DNA from: Morganella morganii | Lineage (GTDB): Bacteria; Pseudomonadota; Gammaproteobacteria; Enterobacterales; Enterobacteriaceae | Direction of reading: 5' to 3' | Assembly (NCBI RefSeq): GCF_019402645.1 | Contig: NZ_VKKS01000001.1 | Span: 773,398 to 837,397 of the forward strand | DNA length: 64,000 bases | Part shown: piece by piece, positions 55,013 through 64,000 of the stretch | Layout of the letters: every line of letters begins with the position of its first letter | Position numbering within the stretch: the first letter of the stretch is position 1 | Made by a program: the position numbers and the translations under genes | Notes under the pieces: model-generated | Database searches by the model: none | Told to the model about the DNA's origin: nothing | What the model saw: the letters and a program-made list of their open reading frames with translations, nothing else

Positions 55013-55840
55013 ATGACTGATTTTGCCTCTTTATTGCAGCAGGGAAATGCTTGGTTTTTTATCCCGGGTGCGATTGCGCTGGGTGCGCTGCACGGCCTGG
55101 AACCGGGCCACTCAAAAACCATGATGGCGGCTTTTATTATTGCGGTAAAAGGGACGGTCAGACAGGCGGTGATGCTGGGGTTAGCGGCGACGCTGTCGCA
55201 TACCCTGATTGTCTGGCTGATTGCACTCGGTGGTATGTATATCAGTGCCCGCTTTACGCCGGAGGCGGTGGAGCCGTGGTTACAGATGGTGTCGGCGGTG
55301 ATTATTCTGGCGACTGCATTCTGGATGTTTATGCGGACATACCGCGGCGAAAAAAACTGGCTGACAGAAATGCAGCAGGAAAATCATACACACAGCGATC
55401 ACCACCATCACAGCCATGATCATGGCCACGAACACGAACACAACCATCATGATGATGCATATCAGGATGCGCACGCCAAAGCGCATGCTCATGAAATCAA
55501 AACCCGGTTTACCGGCGGCAAAGCCACAAACAGCCAGGTTCTGCTGTTCGGCCTGACCGGTGGTTTAATTCCGTGCCCGGCAGCGATCACCGTTTTGCTG
55601 ATTTGTCTGCAACTGAAAGCCTTTACCCTCGGGGCAACCATGGTACTCAGTTTCAGTATCGGGCTGGCACTGACACTGGTCACGGTTGGCGTGGTGACGG
55701 CAGTGGGGCTGCGTCAGGTCAGCCGCCGCTGGCAAGGGCTCGGCGATATTGCCAAAAAAGCGCCGTATTTTTCGGCAGCACTGATAGCCCTGGTCGGGTT
55801 TTATATGGCGATCCACGGCTATATGGGGCTGGTAAACTGA
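55013..55840 (+). CDS. rcnA: Nickel/cobalt efflux protein RcnA
   Basis: A 275-residue inner-membrane exporter of Ni2+ and Co2+. The NiCoT signature is GALHGLEPGHSKTMMAAFII in helix 1-2. A cytoplasmic His-rich loop lies at residues ~125-165 (HTHSDHHHHSHDHGHEHEHN and on), the usual RcnA metal-binding loop. Second conserved region: LTGGLIPCPAAITVLLICLQ. Six hydrophobic helices. Regulated by the divergent RcnR. Confidence 0.95.
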   Translation: MTDFASLLQQGNAWFFIPGAIALGALHGLEPGHSKTMMAAFIIAVKGTVRQAVMLGLAATLSHTLIVWLIALGGMYISARFTPEAVEPWLQMVSAVIILATAFWMFMRTYRGEKNWLTEMQQENHTHSDHHHHSHDHGHEHEHNHHDDAYQDAHAKAHAHEIKTRFTGGKATNSQVLLFGLTGGLIPCPAAITVLLICLQLKAFTLGATMVLSFSIGLALTLVTVGVVTAVGLRQVSRRWQGLGDIAKKAPYFSAALIALVGFYMAIHGYMGLVN

Positions 55841-55921
55841 TGCCATTTTCACACGTCGTATTTTGAGGTGAATCAAAAACAGCTTGCCGGATAACAAAAT
55901 GTATGGCTTAATATCGGCATT

Positions 55922-56092
55922 GGTTTGGAAGTACAGACCTATTTATGTCAGTCCGATTTTAAGTTGTTCTCCGTCAAGCGTTATCCAAGATACCACTTCA
56001 TAGCGAATTCCTTCTGATAGTTCCCATAGGTAAAACGTAATCAAACCGCTCATATGCCTTATGGCAACAAAATTAATTTAAAGGAAATTCAT
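55922..56092 (+). promoter_or_regulatory. cspA-type leader with cold box
   Basis: GGTTTGGAAGTACAGACCTA at 55922-55941 resembles the E. coli cspA cold box (GGTTTGACGTACAGACCAT). Further along, the CAAGCGTTATCCAAGATACC stretch and ATTCCTTCTGATAG parallel the cspA leader. The ~170-nt 5' UTR is the right length for the temperature-sensing structure that opens translation at low temperature. It ends in AAAGGA before the start. Confidence 0.8.
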
Positions 56093-56305
56093 ATGTCCGC
56101 AACAATTACCGGTACTGTAAAATGGTTTAACGATGATAAAGGTTTTGGCTTTATCACTCCTGCTGACGGCAGCAAAGACGTGTTTGTTCACTTCTCTGCA
56201 ATTCAGAGTGACAACTTCAAATCTCTGGCAGAAGGCCAGCAGGTTTCTTTCACCATCGAAAATGGTATGAAAGGCCCGGCTGCGGCTAACGTGGTTGCAC
56301 TGTAA
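56093..56305 (+). CDS. CspA-family cold shock protein
   Basis: A 70-residue OB-fold RNA chaperone: RNP1 KGFGFITP and RNP2 DVFVHFSAI are both present. It begins [20 protein letters not shown]. The start at 56093 gives the normal length with AAAGGA upstream. The leader makes it a cold-induced paralogue (cspA/cspB/cspG-like) rather than the constitutive cspE. Confidence 0.95.
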   Translation: MSATITGTVKWFNDDKGFGFITPADGSKDVFVHFSAIQSDNFKSLAEGQQVSFTIENGMKGPAAANVVAL

Positions 56306-56331
56306 TCACCACTGCACAGTAACAGATTTTA

Positions 56332-56357
56332 AAAACCTCACTCCGGTGAGGTTTTTT
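56332..56357 (+). terminator. Cold shock gene terminator
   Basis: Stem AAAACCTCAC / GTGAGGTTTT, loop TCCG, with T-run. Confidence 0.92.
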
Positions 56358-56433
56358 TATGCCTGTAAAACAGAAAAGTAGCGGAAGTCAGAAAATTATG
56401 GATATAATTTGCTCATCATTTAAGGAGTAAGCT

Positions 56434-57171
56434 ATGTCTCAGAATATCTATGATAACCCGGATTTCTTTGCCGGTTATGCCACGCTGCCCCGGTCGGCAG
56501 AAGGACCGGACGGTGCACCGGAGTGGACAGCTATGCAGGAATTGCTGCCGCCACTGGCCGGAAAATCAGTGATCGACCTGGGCTGCGGGTATGGCTGGTT
56601 CTGTCGCTGGGCAAAAGAGCAGGGCGCTGCCCGGGTAACCGGTTTTGATCTGTCGGAGAAAATGCTGGAAAAAGCCGCGTCGATGACCACGGATCCGGAT
56701 ATTACCTACCTGCGGGCCGACCTTGAGACATTATCATTACCGGCTGCACAAAGTGATGTCATTTACAGCTCGCTGGCACTGCATTATCTGCGCGATATCC
56801 CGGCACTTTTTACCACGCTGTATCAGGCATTGGTTGCGGGCGGCAGTCTGATTTTCTCCGCGGAACACCCGATCTACACAGCACCGGTCATTCAGAACTG
56901 GTGTGCTGATAGTGGCGGTAATAAAGCCTGGCCGGTTAACCAGTATCAGCAGGAAGGGGTCAGAATAAGAAACTGGTTTGCTGATGGTGTGGAAAAACAG
57001 CACCGGAAATTATCCACCTGGATAAATATGCTGATTGCCGCCGGGTTTGAAATCACCGCAATGAATGAATGGGGGCCGTCAGCGGTACAAATTGCTGCCA
57101 ACCCTGCACTGGATGAAGAAAAAGAGCGTCCTATGATCTTTCTGCTCAGTGCCCGCAAGCCGGGCTGGTAG
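56434..57171 (+). CDS. Class I SAM-dependent methyltransferase
   Basis: A 245-residue Rossmann-fold methyltransferase. Motif I is VIDLGCGYGWFCRWAKEQGA, motif II VTGFDLSEKML, and post-motif YSSLALHYLRDIPAL. It resembles ubiquinone/menaquinone- or small-molecule-type methyltransferases; substrate unknown. Stands alone after the csp terminator with AAGGAG before its ATG. Confidence 0.9.
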   Translation: MSQNIYDNPDFFAGYATLPRSAEGPDGAPEWTAMQELLPPLAGKSVIDLGCGYGWFCRWAKEQGAARVTGFDLSEKMLEKAASMTTDPDITYLRADLETLSLPAAQSDVIYSSLALHYLRDIPALFTTLYQALVAGGSLIFSAEHPIYTAPVIQNWCADSGGNKAWPVNQYQQEGVRIRNWFADGVEKQHRKLSTWINMLIAAGFEITAMNEWGPSAVQIAANPALDEEKERPMIFLLSARKPGW

Positions 57172-57196
57172 CCGGCAGGCGGGTCAGTTCCGGATT

Positions 57197-57748
57197 TTAC
57201 AGCTTTCGTTTATGCTTTCTTATCAGCACAAACAGAGCGGTAACTGCTGCGGAGATAAGGAACCAGGCAAGGTAAGTATGTAACGGCAGGGCAAGGATTG
57301 CCGTACTGACAAAATACCCGGCAGACACAATAACGCTTCCCCATATTGCCCCGCCGGGAATATTCAGCACAAAAAATTTCAGCGGATTAATCCCGGCTGC
57401 ACCGATAATAACGGGGCCGATAGTTCTTAATCCGTAAGCGAAACGTATTCCGATAATAATCAGGCTTTCGCGGCGGTGAATAATCTGTTGCAGGCGGGCT
57501 ATTTTATCCTCATGTTTATGAATCCGGGGCAGGATCCGGTTTCCGGCAAAATAGCCGATCATAAACAGCACATTGTCGCTGATAATACCTCCCGGCGCGG
57601 CGGCCAATATCACATCCGGGTAGGATAATAACTGATGGTGCGCTGCTATGCCGGATAAAAATGCTGCGGTCTCTCCTTCGATCATGGTGCCGAAAAAGGT
57701 CGCCCAATAGCCATATTCTGTAATCCAGTGTGTCAGTAATTCGTCCAT
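57197..57748 (-). CDS. DedA family membrane protein
   Basis: A 183-residue DedA/SNARE-associated family protein. Typical motifs: GEGETAAFLSGIAAHH-like start (IEGETAAFLSGIAAHHQLLS), GNRILPRIHKHEDKI and GIRFAYGLRTIGPVIIGAAG then I with the conserved F/G-R-F-x-x-x-x-R region. DedA proteins act in undecaprenyl-phosphate or phospholipid flipping and membrane potential. It converges on the methyltransferase gene. Confidence 0.9.
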   Translation of the reverse strand: MDELLTHWITEYGYWATFFGTMIEGETAAFLSGIAAHHQLLSYPDVILAAAPGGIISDNVLFMIGYFAGNRILPRIHKHEDKIARLQQIIHRRESLIIIGIRFAYGLRTIGPVIIGAAGINPLKFFVLNIPGGAIWGSVIVSAGYFVSTAILALPLHTYLAWFLISAAVTALFVLIRKHKRKL

Positions 57749-58053
57749 CAGCTACTCCGTTTAAAATAAACCGGCGGAAATATTAATGCATAATCCCAGT
57801 ATCGCCATATTAAAAATAAAAGAGACAACGGACTGCATTAACACGGCGCATCGGAGTGGAGGAGATTTCCGCATCCACAGTCTGTGTGGCAACGGAAATA
57901 GTAAATGAGTAATACCATCGCGCAGCATATCAGGATCCTGTTCAGAAAGATGACACATTATTATACCAAATATCCGGCAGCAGGGGCGGCGTCACTTTTT
58001 CAGATACGTACTTTTTATATACTGATCATCCCTGCCATTTAAAGTGTTTTTCC

Positions 58054-58806
58054 ATGAGCATAACATTTCTTATTGTCATGTTTTTTGTCGCCGTGGCCGC
58101 CGGATTTATCAATGTGGTATCAGGCGGCGGTGGTTTTTTGTCTATTACCGCACTTCTGATCTCAGGATTACCGCCTGCTAACGCGCTGGCAACAAATAAA
58201 ATGCAGGCACTGGGTAGTTCATTAACATCCGGTATTTATTTTTTGCGTCAGGGGCGGATTGATTTAAAAAATAATAAATGGGTTTTTATTGCGACATTTT
58301 TCGGTGCCGCATCCGGGACAATCTTTGTACAGTTTATTGACCCGGCTTTTCTGAAGAAATTATTACCGGGATTAATCATCGGTGTCACGCTGTACTTTAT
58401 TTTTGCTCCCGATATCACTAGATCCAAAGAAAAACAGCGTGTTTCCTTTTTCCTGTTTTCATTTATCTGCGGTGGTGGTGTCGGGTTTTATGACGGATTT
58501 TTAGGTGCCGGTGCCGGGACATTTTATACCATCAGTTATATGCTCCTGTTAGGATACCGGATTGATAAAGCACAGATTCATTCTAATTTTCTTAACCTGG
58601 CATCCAATACTTCATCCGTTATCTTTTTTATTGCGGGCGGTAAAATGGTGTGGTCGCTGGGATTACTGATGTTTGCCGGACAGGCTATCGGGGCACGGCT
58701 GGGTGCCGGTGTTGTGCTGAGTTCCGGGCTGAAAGTGATAAAGCCGATGATTATTCTGGTCTCTGCCGGGATCAGCATAAAAATGCTGTTTGATATGTAT
58801 TTTTAA
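58054..58806 (+). CDS. TSUP family (TauE/SafE) membrane transporter
   Basis: A 250-residue protein with about eight hydrophobic helices in two homologous halves. Family features: GFINVVSGGGGFLSITALLI near the N-terminus and GFYDGFLGAGAGTFYTISYM at the start of the second half. TSUP proteins export sulfite, sulfoacetate or other organic anions; substrate here unknown. A small secreted-protein gene follows by 17 bp. Confidence 0.9.
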   Translation: MSITFLIVMFFVAVAAGFINVVSGGGGFLSITALLISGLPPANALATNKMQALGSSLTSGIYFLRQGRIDLKNNKWVFIATFFGAASGTIFVQFIDPAFLKKLLPGLIIGVTLYFIFAPDITRSKEKQRVSFFLFSFICGGGVGFYDGFLGAGAGTFYTISYMLLLGYRIDKAQIHSNFLNLASNTSSVIFFIAGGKMVWSLGLLMFAGQAIGARLGAGVVLSSGLKVIKPMIILVSAGISIKMLFDMYF

Positions 58807-58823
58807 CAGGGAACAGGACAACG

Positions 58824-59052
58824 ATGAAGAATGTCATTATCAAAGCAGGTGTGTTATTTCTTTCTCTTTTCAGTGCCGCACAGGCAGAGACAGCAGCAAC
58901 AGATAAAAAATCAGCGGAAGAATACGACGTACTTCAGTCGGATGATCATTAAAAATGAGAGTCAGCTGCTGCCGATCCGGTTTGACGTTTACACCCTGCT
59001 GACAGAAGTCACCAGGGAGAATAACGTGATTATCCCGTTTATCTTATTTTAG
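58824..59052 (+). pseudogene. Small secreted protein gene, probably frameshifted
   Basis: From ATG 58824 the frame reads MKNVIIKAGVLFLSLFSAAQ AETA..., a clear signal peptide with A-x-A cleavage, and stops at 58950-58952 after 42 residues. In the -1/+2 frame the reading continues YFSRMIIKNESQLLPIRFDV then YTLLTEVTRENNVIIPFILF to 59052, looking like the natural mature region. A single frameshift near 58930 would join them into a ~75-residue secreted protein. It follows the TSUP gene with GGGAACAGGA upstream. If the stop is real, a 42-residue peptide is made. Confidence 0.6.
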
Positions 59053-60022
59053 GGCTTAAAAACCAATGTATTATTGAATTCTTTGCAAGAAATAGTGCCA
59101 GTATAATAGTGGATAAGGTTAATAAAATTAAGAGTGATAGCCCTGCTTCAATTTTTAACCAATTCAGCAAGGTCAGCAGAAAAAAACAGATTATCGGGTG
59201 AATCAAATATACTCCTAATGCATTATTCGCTATTTTAACAAATCTTGTTGTAGAAGGTGAAGCACAAATTATCGCTATTAAAATAAATATGCTCAGCATG
59301 GATTCAAAAATATATGTAAAAATATTATTAATTAGTGTCACTCCGTCTGACAGATATATTAGTTCGGATTTTATTTCCACCCGGGAATAAACATAAATTA
59401 TTATTGTGATAATCGTGATAGGAACTATAAGAAAGGTTTTTTGTCTAAGTTGCTGAATTTTTTGATCATCAAAAAAGTAAGCCATCACAAAGAATGGAAA
59501 ATACTTTAAAATAGAATAAAACCCTGTTTTATCAGCTAGGTTATTTATGGAAAGAAAAGCAATAGCGATAGCCAATAAAAAAATAATAAATAACATAGTA
59601 ATTTTATCCTTCACAAATGAAGGAAGTAATAAAAAAACAGATTGCCATATCGGTACAGCTAAGAAAAACCAAACACCGTTCTGAGGAAAGAATAAATATT
59701 CCTCAAAAGTCAATTGTTTTGTAAGGTAAAGTATAATGGCACCTGCCGTCTGGAAGGTAAAATAAATTATAATCGATGGAATTAAATTAATACGCCAATT
59801 CTGCCATGATATACCTTTGCTTGTATATGCTGCGATAAAGACAAACATGGGGATTAATGTCCAATCCAATATTTCAGTCAAGGCTGAATAATCGGGTTTC
59901 GTATTTGAGTTAACATTTAAATAGAAGTTAAAAACAATCAAAGAACTCAATACTAGTTTTAATGTTTGCCAATTAGGTAAATGACGATTTTTTACCTGCA
60001 TGGTGTTAGTTCCTGTACTCAT
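59039..60022 (-). CDS. Acyltransferase 3-like membrane protein
   Basis: A 327-residue inner-membrane protein with about ten hydrophobic helices, beginning ...NWQTLKLVLSSLIVFNFYLN. GVWFFLAVPIWQSVFLLLPS and NNALGVYLIHPIICFFLLTL are typical of acyltransferase-3 (OafA/YcfT-like) proteins. The usual catalytic His near the N-terminus (H/R-x10-H) is not obvious; here ...LVLSSLIVFNFY. AT-rich compared with neighbours, so likely acquired. It may modify a surface glycan. Confidence 0.78.
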   Translation of the reverse strand: MSTGTNTMQVKNRHLPNWQTLKLVLSSLIVFNFYLNVNSNTKPDYSALTEILDWTLIPMFVFIAAYTSKGISWQNWRINLIPSIIIYFTFQTAGAIILYLTKQLTFEEYLFFPQNGVWFFLAVPIWQSVFLLLPSFVKDKITMLFIIFLLAIAIAFLSINNLADKTGFYSILKYFPFFVMAYFFDDQKIQQLRQKTFLIVPITIITIIIYVYSRVEIKSELIYLSDGVTLINNIFTYIFESMLSIFILIAIICASPSTTRFVKIANNALGVYLIHPIICFFLLTLLNWLKIEAGLSLLILLTLSTIILALFLAKNSIIHWFLSPKIR

Positions 60023-60112
60023 ATTTTGCCCTGTTTTTCAGTTGGCCATTAAATTGGCACTTTTGTAAAGACCCGCCGCATGATGTGCTGAGGAAAATAA
60101 TCACAGCGGAGC

Positions 60113-60440
60113 GTGCACCTGAAAATGTTTAAAGGTCGTCATTTTACCGGCATTATGCTTTTGTTGGTAGTTAGTTGGTATTATAAGTACAACATCAGTT
60201 ACCGCGAGCTTCAGGAAATGCTGACTGCGTGTGGTGTGAATGCCGGGCACACCACGTTCTATCGTTGGGTTCAGTTATGCACCGAAAATGATTAACACTG
60301 ACAAAGCGACGTGCAGTGGCCGGACAACCATTTCTGTTCAGTGAAATTCCGTTATCTCGGGCGGTATTTGACCGTGATCGCGAACTGGCCGATGAGGGCA
60401 GCGCGGAAGCACTGTTATCCGTGAGCCGGTAATTTCTTTT
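60113..60440 (+). pseudogene. IS6-family transposase fragment
   Basis: The frame from 60113 reads MFKGRHFTGIMLLLVVSWYY then KYNISYRELQEMLTACGVNA and GHTTFYRWVQ, the N-terminal part of IS6/IS26-type transposases (F-K-x-R-H-F, R-E-L-x-E-M-L, H-x-T-x-Y-R-W-V). It stops at 60295. Following sequence in shifted frames has traces only; the DDE catalytic core is missing. No terminal inverted repeats could be placed. Confidence 0.8.
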
Positions 60441-60871
60441 TTAAGTATAAAAAAGTGATATAAATCAAAAAATAGTATATTTATTTTTAATTATTCCCGT
60501 TATTAGTAATTTTCAATTATGTCATCGCTGTAATATTTGCATAGTGTAAATACGTATACCAATCAACTATATATTAACCAATAAAAACGGTCGATACTCA
60601 TATAATGATAGAAATAACCTATCGAAAGCTGTGAATTCGATCGTTTTTAACGTTTTTACAAGTTTAGAATGCTCTCTTACACTCCGCGTCGTATTTATCG
60701 AGATATTAATCTGATATTTACTTATTGCCGATACTAAATACCAGTTATACTTGTTAAATGTCTTGGTAAAGCATCTTTTCACTGAAAAACCAGTGATTCT
60801 CACTAATACGAAATAATTTTTGTAATATTTTTAATTCATTGTTTTTATTGATTTTTTAAAGGGCTTACTCA
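60441..60871. other. AT-rich region upstream of the autotransporter
   Basis: 430 bp of AT-rich DNA between the transposase fragment and the autotransporter start. It should hold the autotransporter promoter; no gene or clear operator can be supported. A 78-codon minus frame (60567-60803) has no ribosome binding site or recognisable product. Confidence 0.4.
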
Positions 60872-63529
60872 TTGAAACATTTCAGGAAACTTAAAATCGC
60901 TTCGGCGGTATCTCTTGCTATATTTGCTGTTCAGGCACCGGCTGTTGTCCAGATAAAAGATAACGTACAACTCACCGATGAAAATTACAGTGAGGCCCTG
61001 CAATGGACGCCGGGTGCAGAGGATAATACACTTGAGCTTAATAATGTGACGGTTGACACGGATGTCAAAGGGCATGCAGGTGTACTGGTTTATACAGCGA
61101 ATAAAAATAATATTTCTGTCAATGACTCGAATATTAAAGGCGGTGATACGGGTTACGCCCTGCGCTTTGCCAGTGTCACTGACAGCAATATTCTGATTGA
61201 TAAAACCGACCTGAGTACCAGCGGGGGGAATGCGTATACCTACAAAAGTGATTTACTGTCCGGCAGTAATCTGACATTTAAAGATTCAACCCTGACCGGA
61301 GGACAAAGAGGTATTAGTATCACTAATGCTGAAAATAGCTCGGTGATAACGCTTGATAATACCAAAATCAAAGAGGTCAGCGGGTTCGGTGTGCGGATAT
61401 CTTCGCTTACTGATTCAGCACTGAACATTCTGAATGGCTCGGAAATTAATGGCCCGGAAACTGCTGCCGACACAACTGGTCTTGGGGTAACTGCTACCGG
61501 GTCACAAATCAATGTTGATAAGTCGGCCATTAGCGGGGGAATCCTGGGAATTTTGACCACCCTCAATAGCGGATCGTCTCTTAATGTCACTGATTCTGTC
61601 ATCAGTGGTGAAAATGACAAGGGTATCAAAACTACATTAAACGATCATTCATCTCTGAACATCTCCGGCTCAACCCTCTCCGGGAAAAACAACGGACTGA
61701 ATGCGGTTGTTAATGACTCATCGGTTGTAATCGACAACGCCTCGTTCACCGGGATTTATGGAATAAACTTTACCGGACAAGACAGTAATATTGCACTCTC
61801 CAATTCACAGACATGAGGGCTATACCTGAACGGGGGTAATATGCAGTTAGATATTGCCGGTTCTGATATTGGTCGGTTTACATTAAATGGGCAATATGGC
61901 ACCCCGGAAAATCCTAAAGCAAACAACCACGTCAATATCAGTTCCAGTAAACTGGAAAGCATTGGCTTAATATCCGGAGCGGGCCTGAACACCGTCAATG
62001 TGCTCAGTTCAGAAATTACCGGTACTAATACTAATGATCATATGGAAGGTATTGCTATTCGTATACAGGATACGAGGAATAACACCGTCAATGTGAAAAA
62101 TTCGGTTATCAGGGGCAATATCGAGAATATCACCAAGTATGACCAGGACACTGAAGATTTCAACAACGTTATCAATCTTGATAACAGTTATTTTGAAGGG
62201 GCTGTAGTTGTAACTGCTACCCACCCGGGGTCTACCATCAATATGGATAACAACACCACCTGGGTGGCCAAAGGTGAGTCTCATGCAGAAAACCTGAATA
62301 TCACCGACAGTACCGTAGATATACAGGATGCCATTGTCGGGGCAGATAATTGGTATTCCGGGAACACGAATGTATTAATCAACAGCGAGTCTCAGCTGAA
62401 TATCGGCACCGGCAGCGGTGACATGAACGTCATCATTAAAAGTGACGGCCGCGAGGTGGATACCGCAGGCAGGGAAATTATCCATATTCAGAACGGTGAC
62501 ATAGATATCAAGGCAGATGATGTCGACCTCGGAGCCTACAAATATCAGCTGGTGAACAAAGACGGCAAGTGGGTACTCATCCGGGTCAGTAACGACGATA
62601 CCGCCGTGGTACTGTCCGGCAGTGCCAACGCCGTGCTGTCCGGCCTTGCAGCGCCGCTGGCCTCTTGGAACAGTCAGACCAATACCGTGTATGAGCGCCT
62701 CAATTCCCGTCTGACTGAAAATGAGGGCAGTGTCTGGGGAACCTACTACGGCAGCGAATGGGCCGGGGAAGCCGGTCTCAGCTCTGCTTTTAATCAGAAA
62801 ATTAACGGTATGGCCATCGGGGCGGATAAAACCCTGTCACTGGACAACGGCCGGGTCACCTTTGGTGCGGCCGTGATGCATGACTACAGCCATCTGTCCG
62901 GTTTTGACATCCGCGGCTCCGGCGGCTCAATGAACAGTACCGCGGTTCAGGTATACGGGCGTCTGGCAATGGATAACGGGTTGTTCTTCAAAGGTACCGT
63001 CAGCGCCGGCCGTGCGGATTCCAAACTGCATGCCAACGCCTCGGACGGCGCGGTGGCAAGAGCGGATTATAAACAAAACCTGTTCGGACTGACCGGGCAG
63101 GCCGGGTACCGTTATCAGGTCACTCCGGATGTGTATGTGGCACCGTACGCCGGGATGAACGGGTATACTGCCTCGGGTGCAGACTTTAACCTGGATAACG
63201 GCATGCAGGTAAACAGTGACCGTTACTGGTCAGCACGCGGTGAACTGGGTATGGAGGCAGGGGTAAACACGACTGTTGGCGGGATTGCTGTCACTCCGCA
63301 CATGACGATTGCTGCCGGTCATGAGTTTGTGAAAAACAACAATGTTCACTTTAACGGCGCGGGTCGCGGATTCAATAATACCGTTGACGGATCAGGCTAC
63401 AAAGCCGGAGCCGGTGTTGACGCTCAGCTGACGGAAAATCTCAGTGGTGCGGTCAGTGTGAACTACAGCCACAGCAAAGATACGGAGCAGCGTTTCGGGG
63501 TGACTGCCGGAGTACGTTACAGCTTCTGA
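60872..63529 (+). pseudogene. Autotransporter interrupted by one in-frame TGA
   Basis: A type V secretion (classical autotransporter) gene of 886 codons if the stop is ignored. Signal peptide from a TTG start: KHFRKLKIASAVSLAIFAVQ A. The passenger is a beta-helix of repeated N-x-(V/I)-x-(V/I)-x-x-S units (NNVTVDTDVKGHAGVLVYTA and on). The C-terminal ~270 residues form the translocator barrel, SVWGTYYGSEWAGEAGLSSA to FGVTAGVRYSF, ending in the expected aromatic Phe. Codon 315 (61814-61816) is TGA; the frame resumes without shift (GLYLNGGNMQLDIAGSDIGR). Either a nonsense pseudogene or read-through; a start at 61841 would lack export. Confidence 0.85.
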
Positions 63530-63647
63530 TAACAACACAGGACAGGCAGCGGAAGTCCGTCCGGTTGCCTGTATTTTTTCTGATTATTATTTCAGGTGTA
63601 CTCATTATCTCTGATAACAATATACCTGTATCTCCTCAGGGGAAACC

Positions 63648-63929
63648 ATGCCTGTTATTGATGAACATAAGAAAGCAACAGAATATTATGTAGGCGCAAT
63701 GATTAAAACGTTACGCAAAAAACGGGGAATGAGCGGGGTTGATCTGGCAGCCGAGCTGGGGATCAGCCAGCAGCAGATATCCCGTTATGAAACCGGCCAG
63801 AGTCAGATATCCGTCGGGCAGCTCTTAACGGTGATTTCAGTATTCGGTCTGTCTCCGGAGGCATTTTTTACAGAAATAAGAAATGCATACGGGGAATCTG
63901 TATTAGCATATATCGTATCTCATCCTTAA
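63648..63929 (+). CDS. MrpJ-like XRE family regulator
   Basis: A 93-residue single-domain helix-turn-helix protein: GAMIKTLRKKRGMSGVDLAA then ELGISQQQISRYETGQSQIS, then VGQLLTVISVFGLSPEAFF. The SQQQISRYE recognition helix is the hallmark of MrpJ-type regulators encoded with Proteus/Morganella fimbriae, which repress motility when adhesins are made. Here it follows an autotransporter instead of a fimbrial operon. Its ATG has a GGGGA site upstream. Nothing further is recognised to the window end. Confidence 0.85.
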   Translation: MPVIDEHKKATEYYVGAMIKTLRKKRGMSGVDLAAELGISQQQISRYETGQSQISVGQLLTVISVFGLSPEAFFTEIRNAYGESVLAYIVSHP

Positions 63930-64000
63930 TAAGTACCAGCCCAGGCTATGTTCCCAAAACGAGATACAGTCATAGCCATAAATGAGCGGACTCACTGCAA

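Noticed and set aside
57761..57958. A 65-codon gene or upstream peptide before dedA
   Set aside because: No ribosome binding site, its ATG lies on a TATAAT-like sequence, and the product resembles nothing.
60113..60440. A complete IS6 element
   Set aside because: Only the N-terminal part of the transposase can be read and no terminal inverted repeats or target duplication were found.

Overview
The window looks like chromosome from a member of the Morganellaceae (Enterobacterales), most like Morganella. The housekeeping anchors are enterobacterial (ligA-ypeB, gltX beside tRNA-Ala and tRNA-Val/Lys genes, tdcBC, uvrY-uvrC-pgsA, the tRNA Gly-Cys-Leu cluster, rcnR-rcnA, a cspA-type gene), and an MrpJ-like regulator and several Proteus/Morganella-type accessory genes sit among them. 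The species is inferred from gene content only.

Layout. 1-9070 is mostly core: ligA (5' end outside the window), ypeB, a divergent MarR regulator/SDR pair with two operator palindromes, tRNA-Ala x2, gltX, tRNA Val-Lys-Lys, then small and membrane genes. 9130-13491 is an iron uptake operon behind a strong Fur box: P19 protein, a free-standing cupredoxin domain, an FTR1 permease, an EfeO M75 domain and an EfeB DyP peroxidase. 13529-22666 holds an SDR, a long AT-rich leader, tdcB-tdcC, a nitroreductase, uvrY (with a degenerate receiver pocket), uvrC, pgsA and three tRNAs. 22648-32302 is a P4-like integrated element in tRNA-Leu, with 13-bp direct repeats at both ends, a tyrosine integrase, AlpA-type regulators, an RHH repressor, a truncated primase and a P63C gene.

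32303-42650 is accessory: a histidine phosphatase, a WaaB-like glycosyltransferase, a Zn-ribbon protein, a DUF305 protein, and then a compact four-gene type I-F CRISPR effector operon (cas8f/csy1, cas5f/csy2, cas7f/csy3, cas6f/csy4). No cas1 or cas2-3 lies in the window. Cas8f is only 243 residues, its C-terminal half is absent, and its end overlaps the start of cas5f. One 28-bp I-F-type repeat with the CTGCC/GGCAG hairpin follows cas6f, with no second repeat one I-F period on. This is the most unusual system here.

42653-53408 looks like an undescribed biosynthetic cluster: a GNAT-like protein, a GH3-type acyl-adenylating enzyme, three intact B12-binding radical SAM enzymes plus one decayed copy, an acetyltransferase-like protein, an O-methyltransferase, an MFS exporter and a decayed fatty acid desaturase. 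53880-59052 holds an orphan polymorphic-toxin-like protein, rcnRA, a cold-shock gene with a cspA-type leader, a methyltransferase, DedA and TauE/SafE-type membrane proteins and a broken small secreted protein. The window ends with an acyltransferase, an IS6-family transposase fragment, an autotransporter interrupted by one in-frame stop, and an MrpJ-like XRE regulator.
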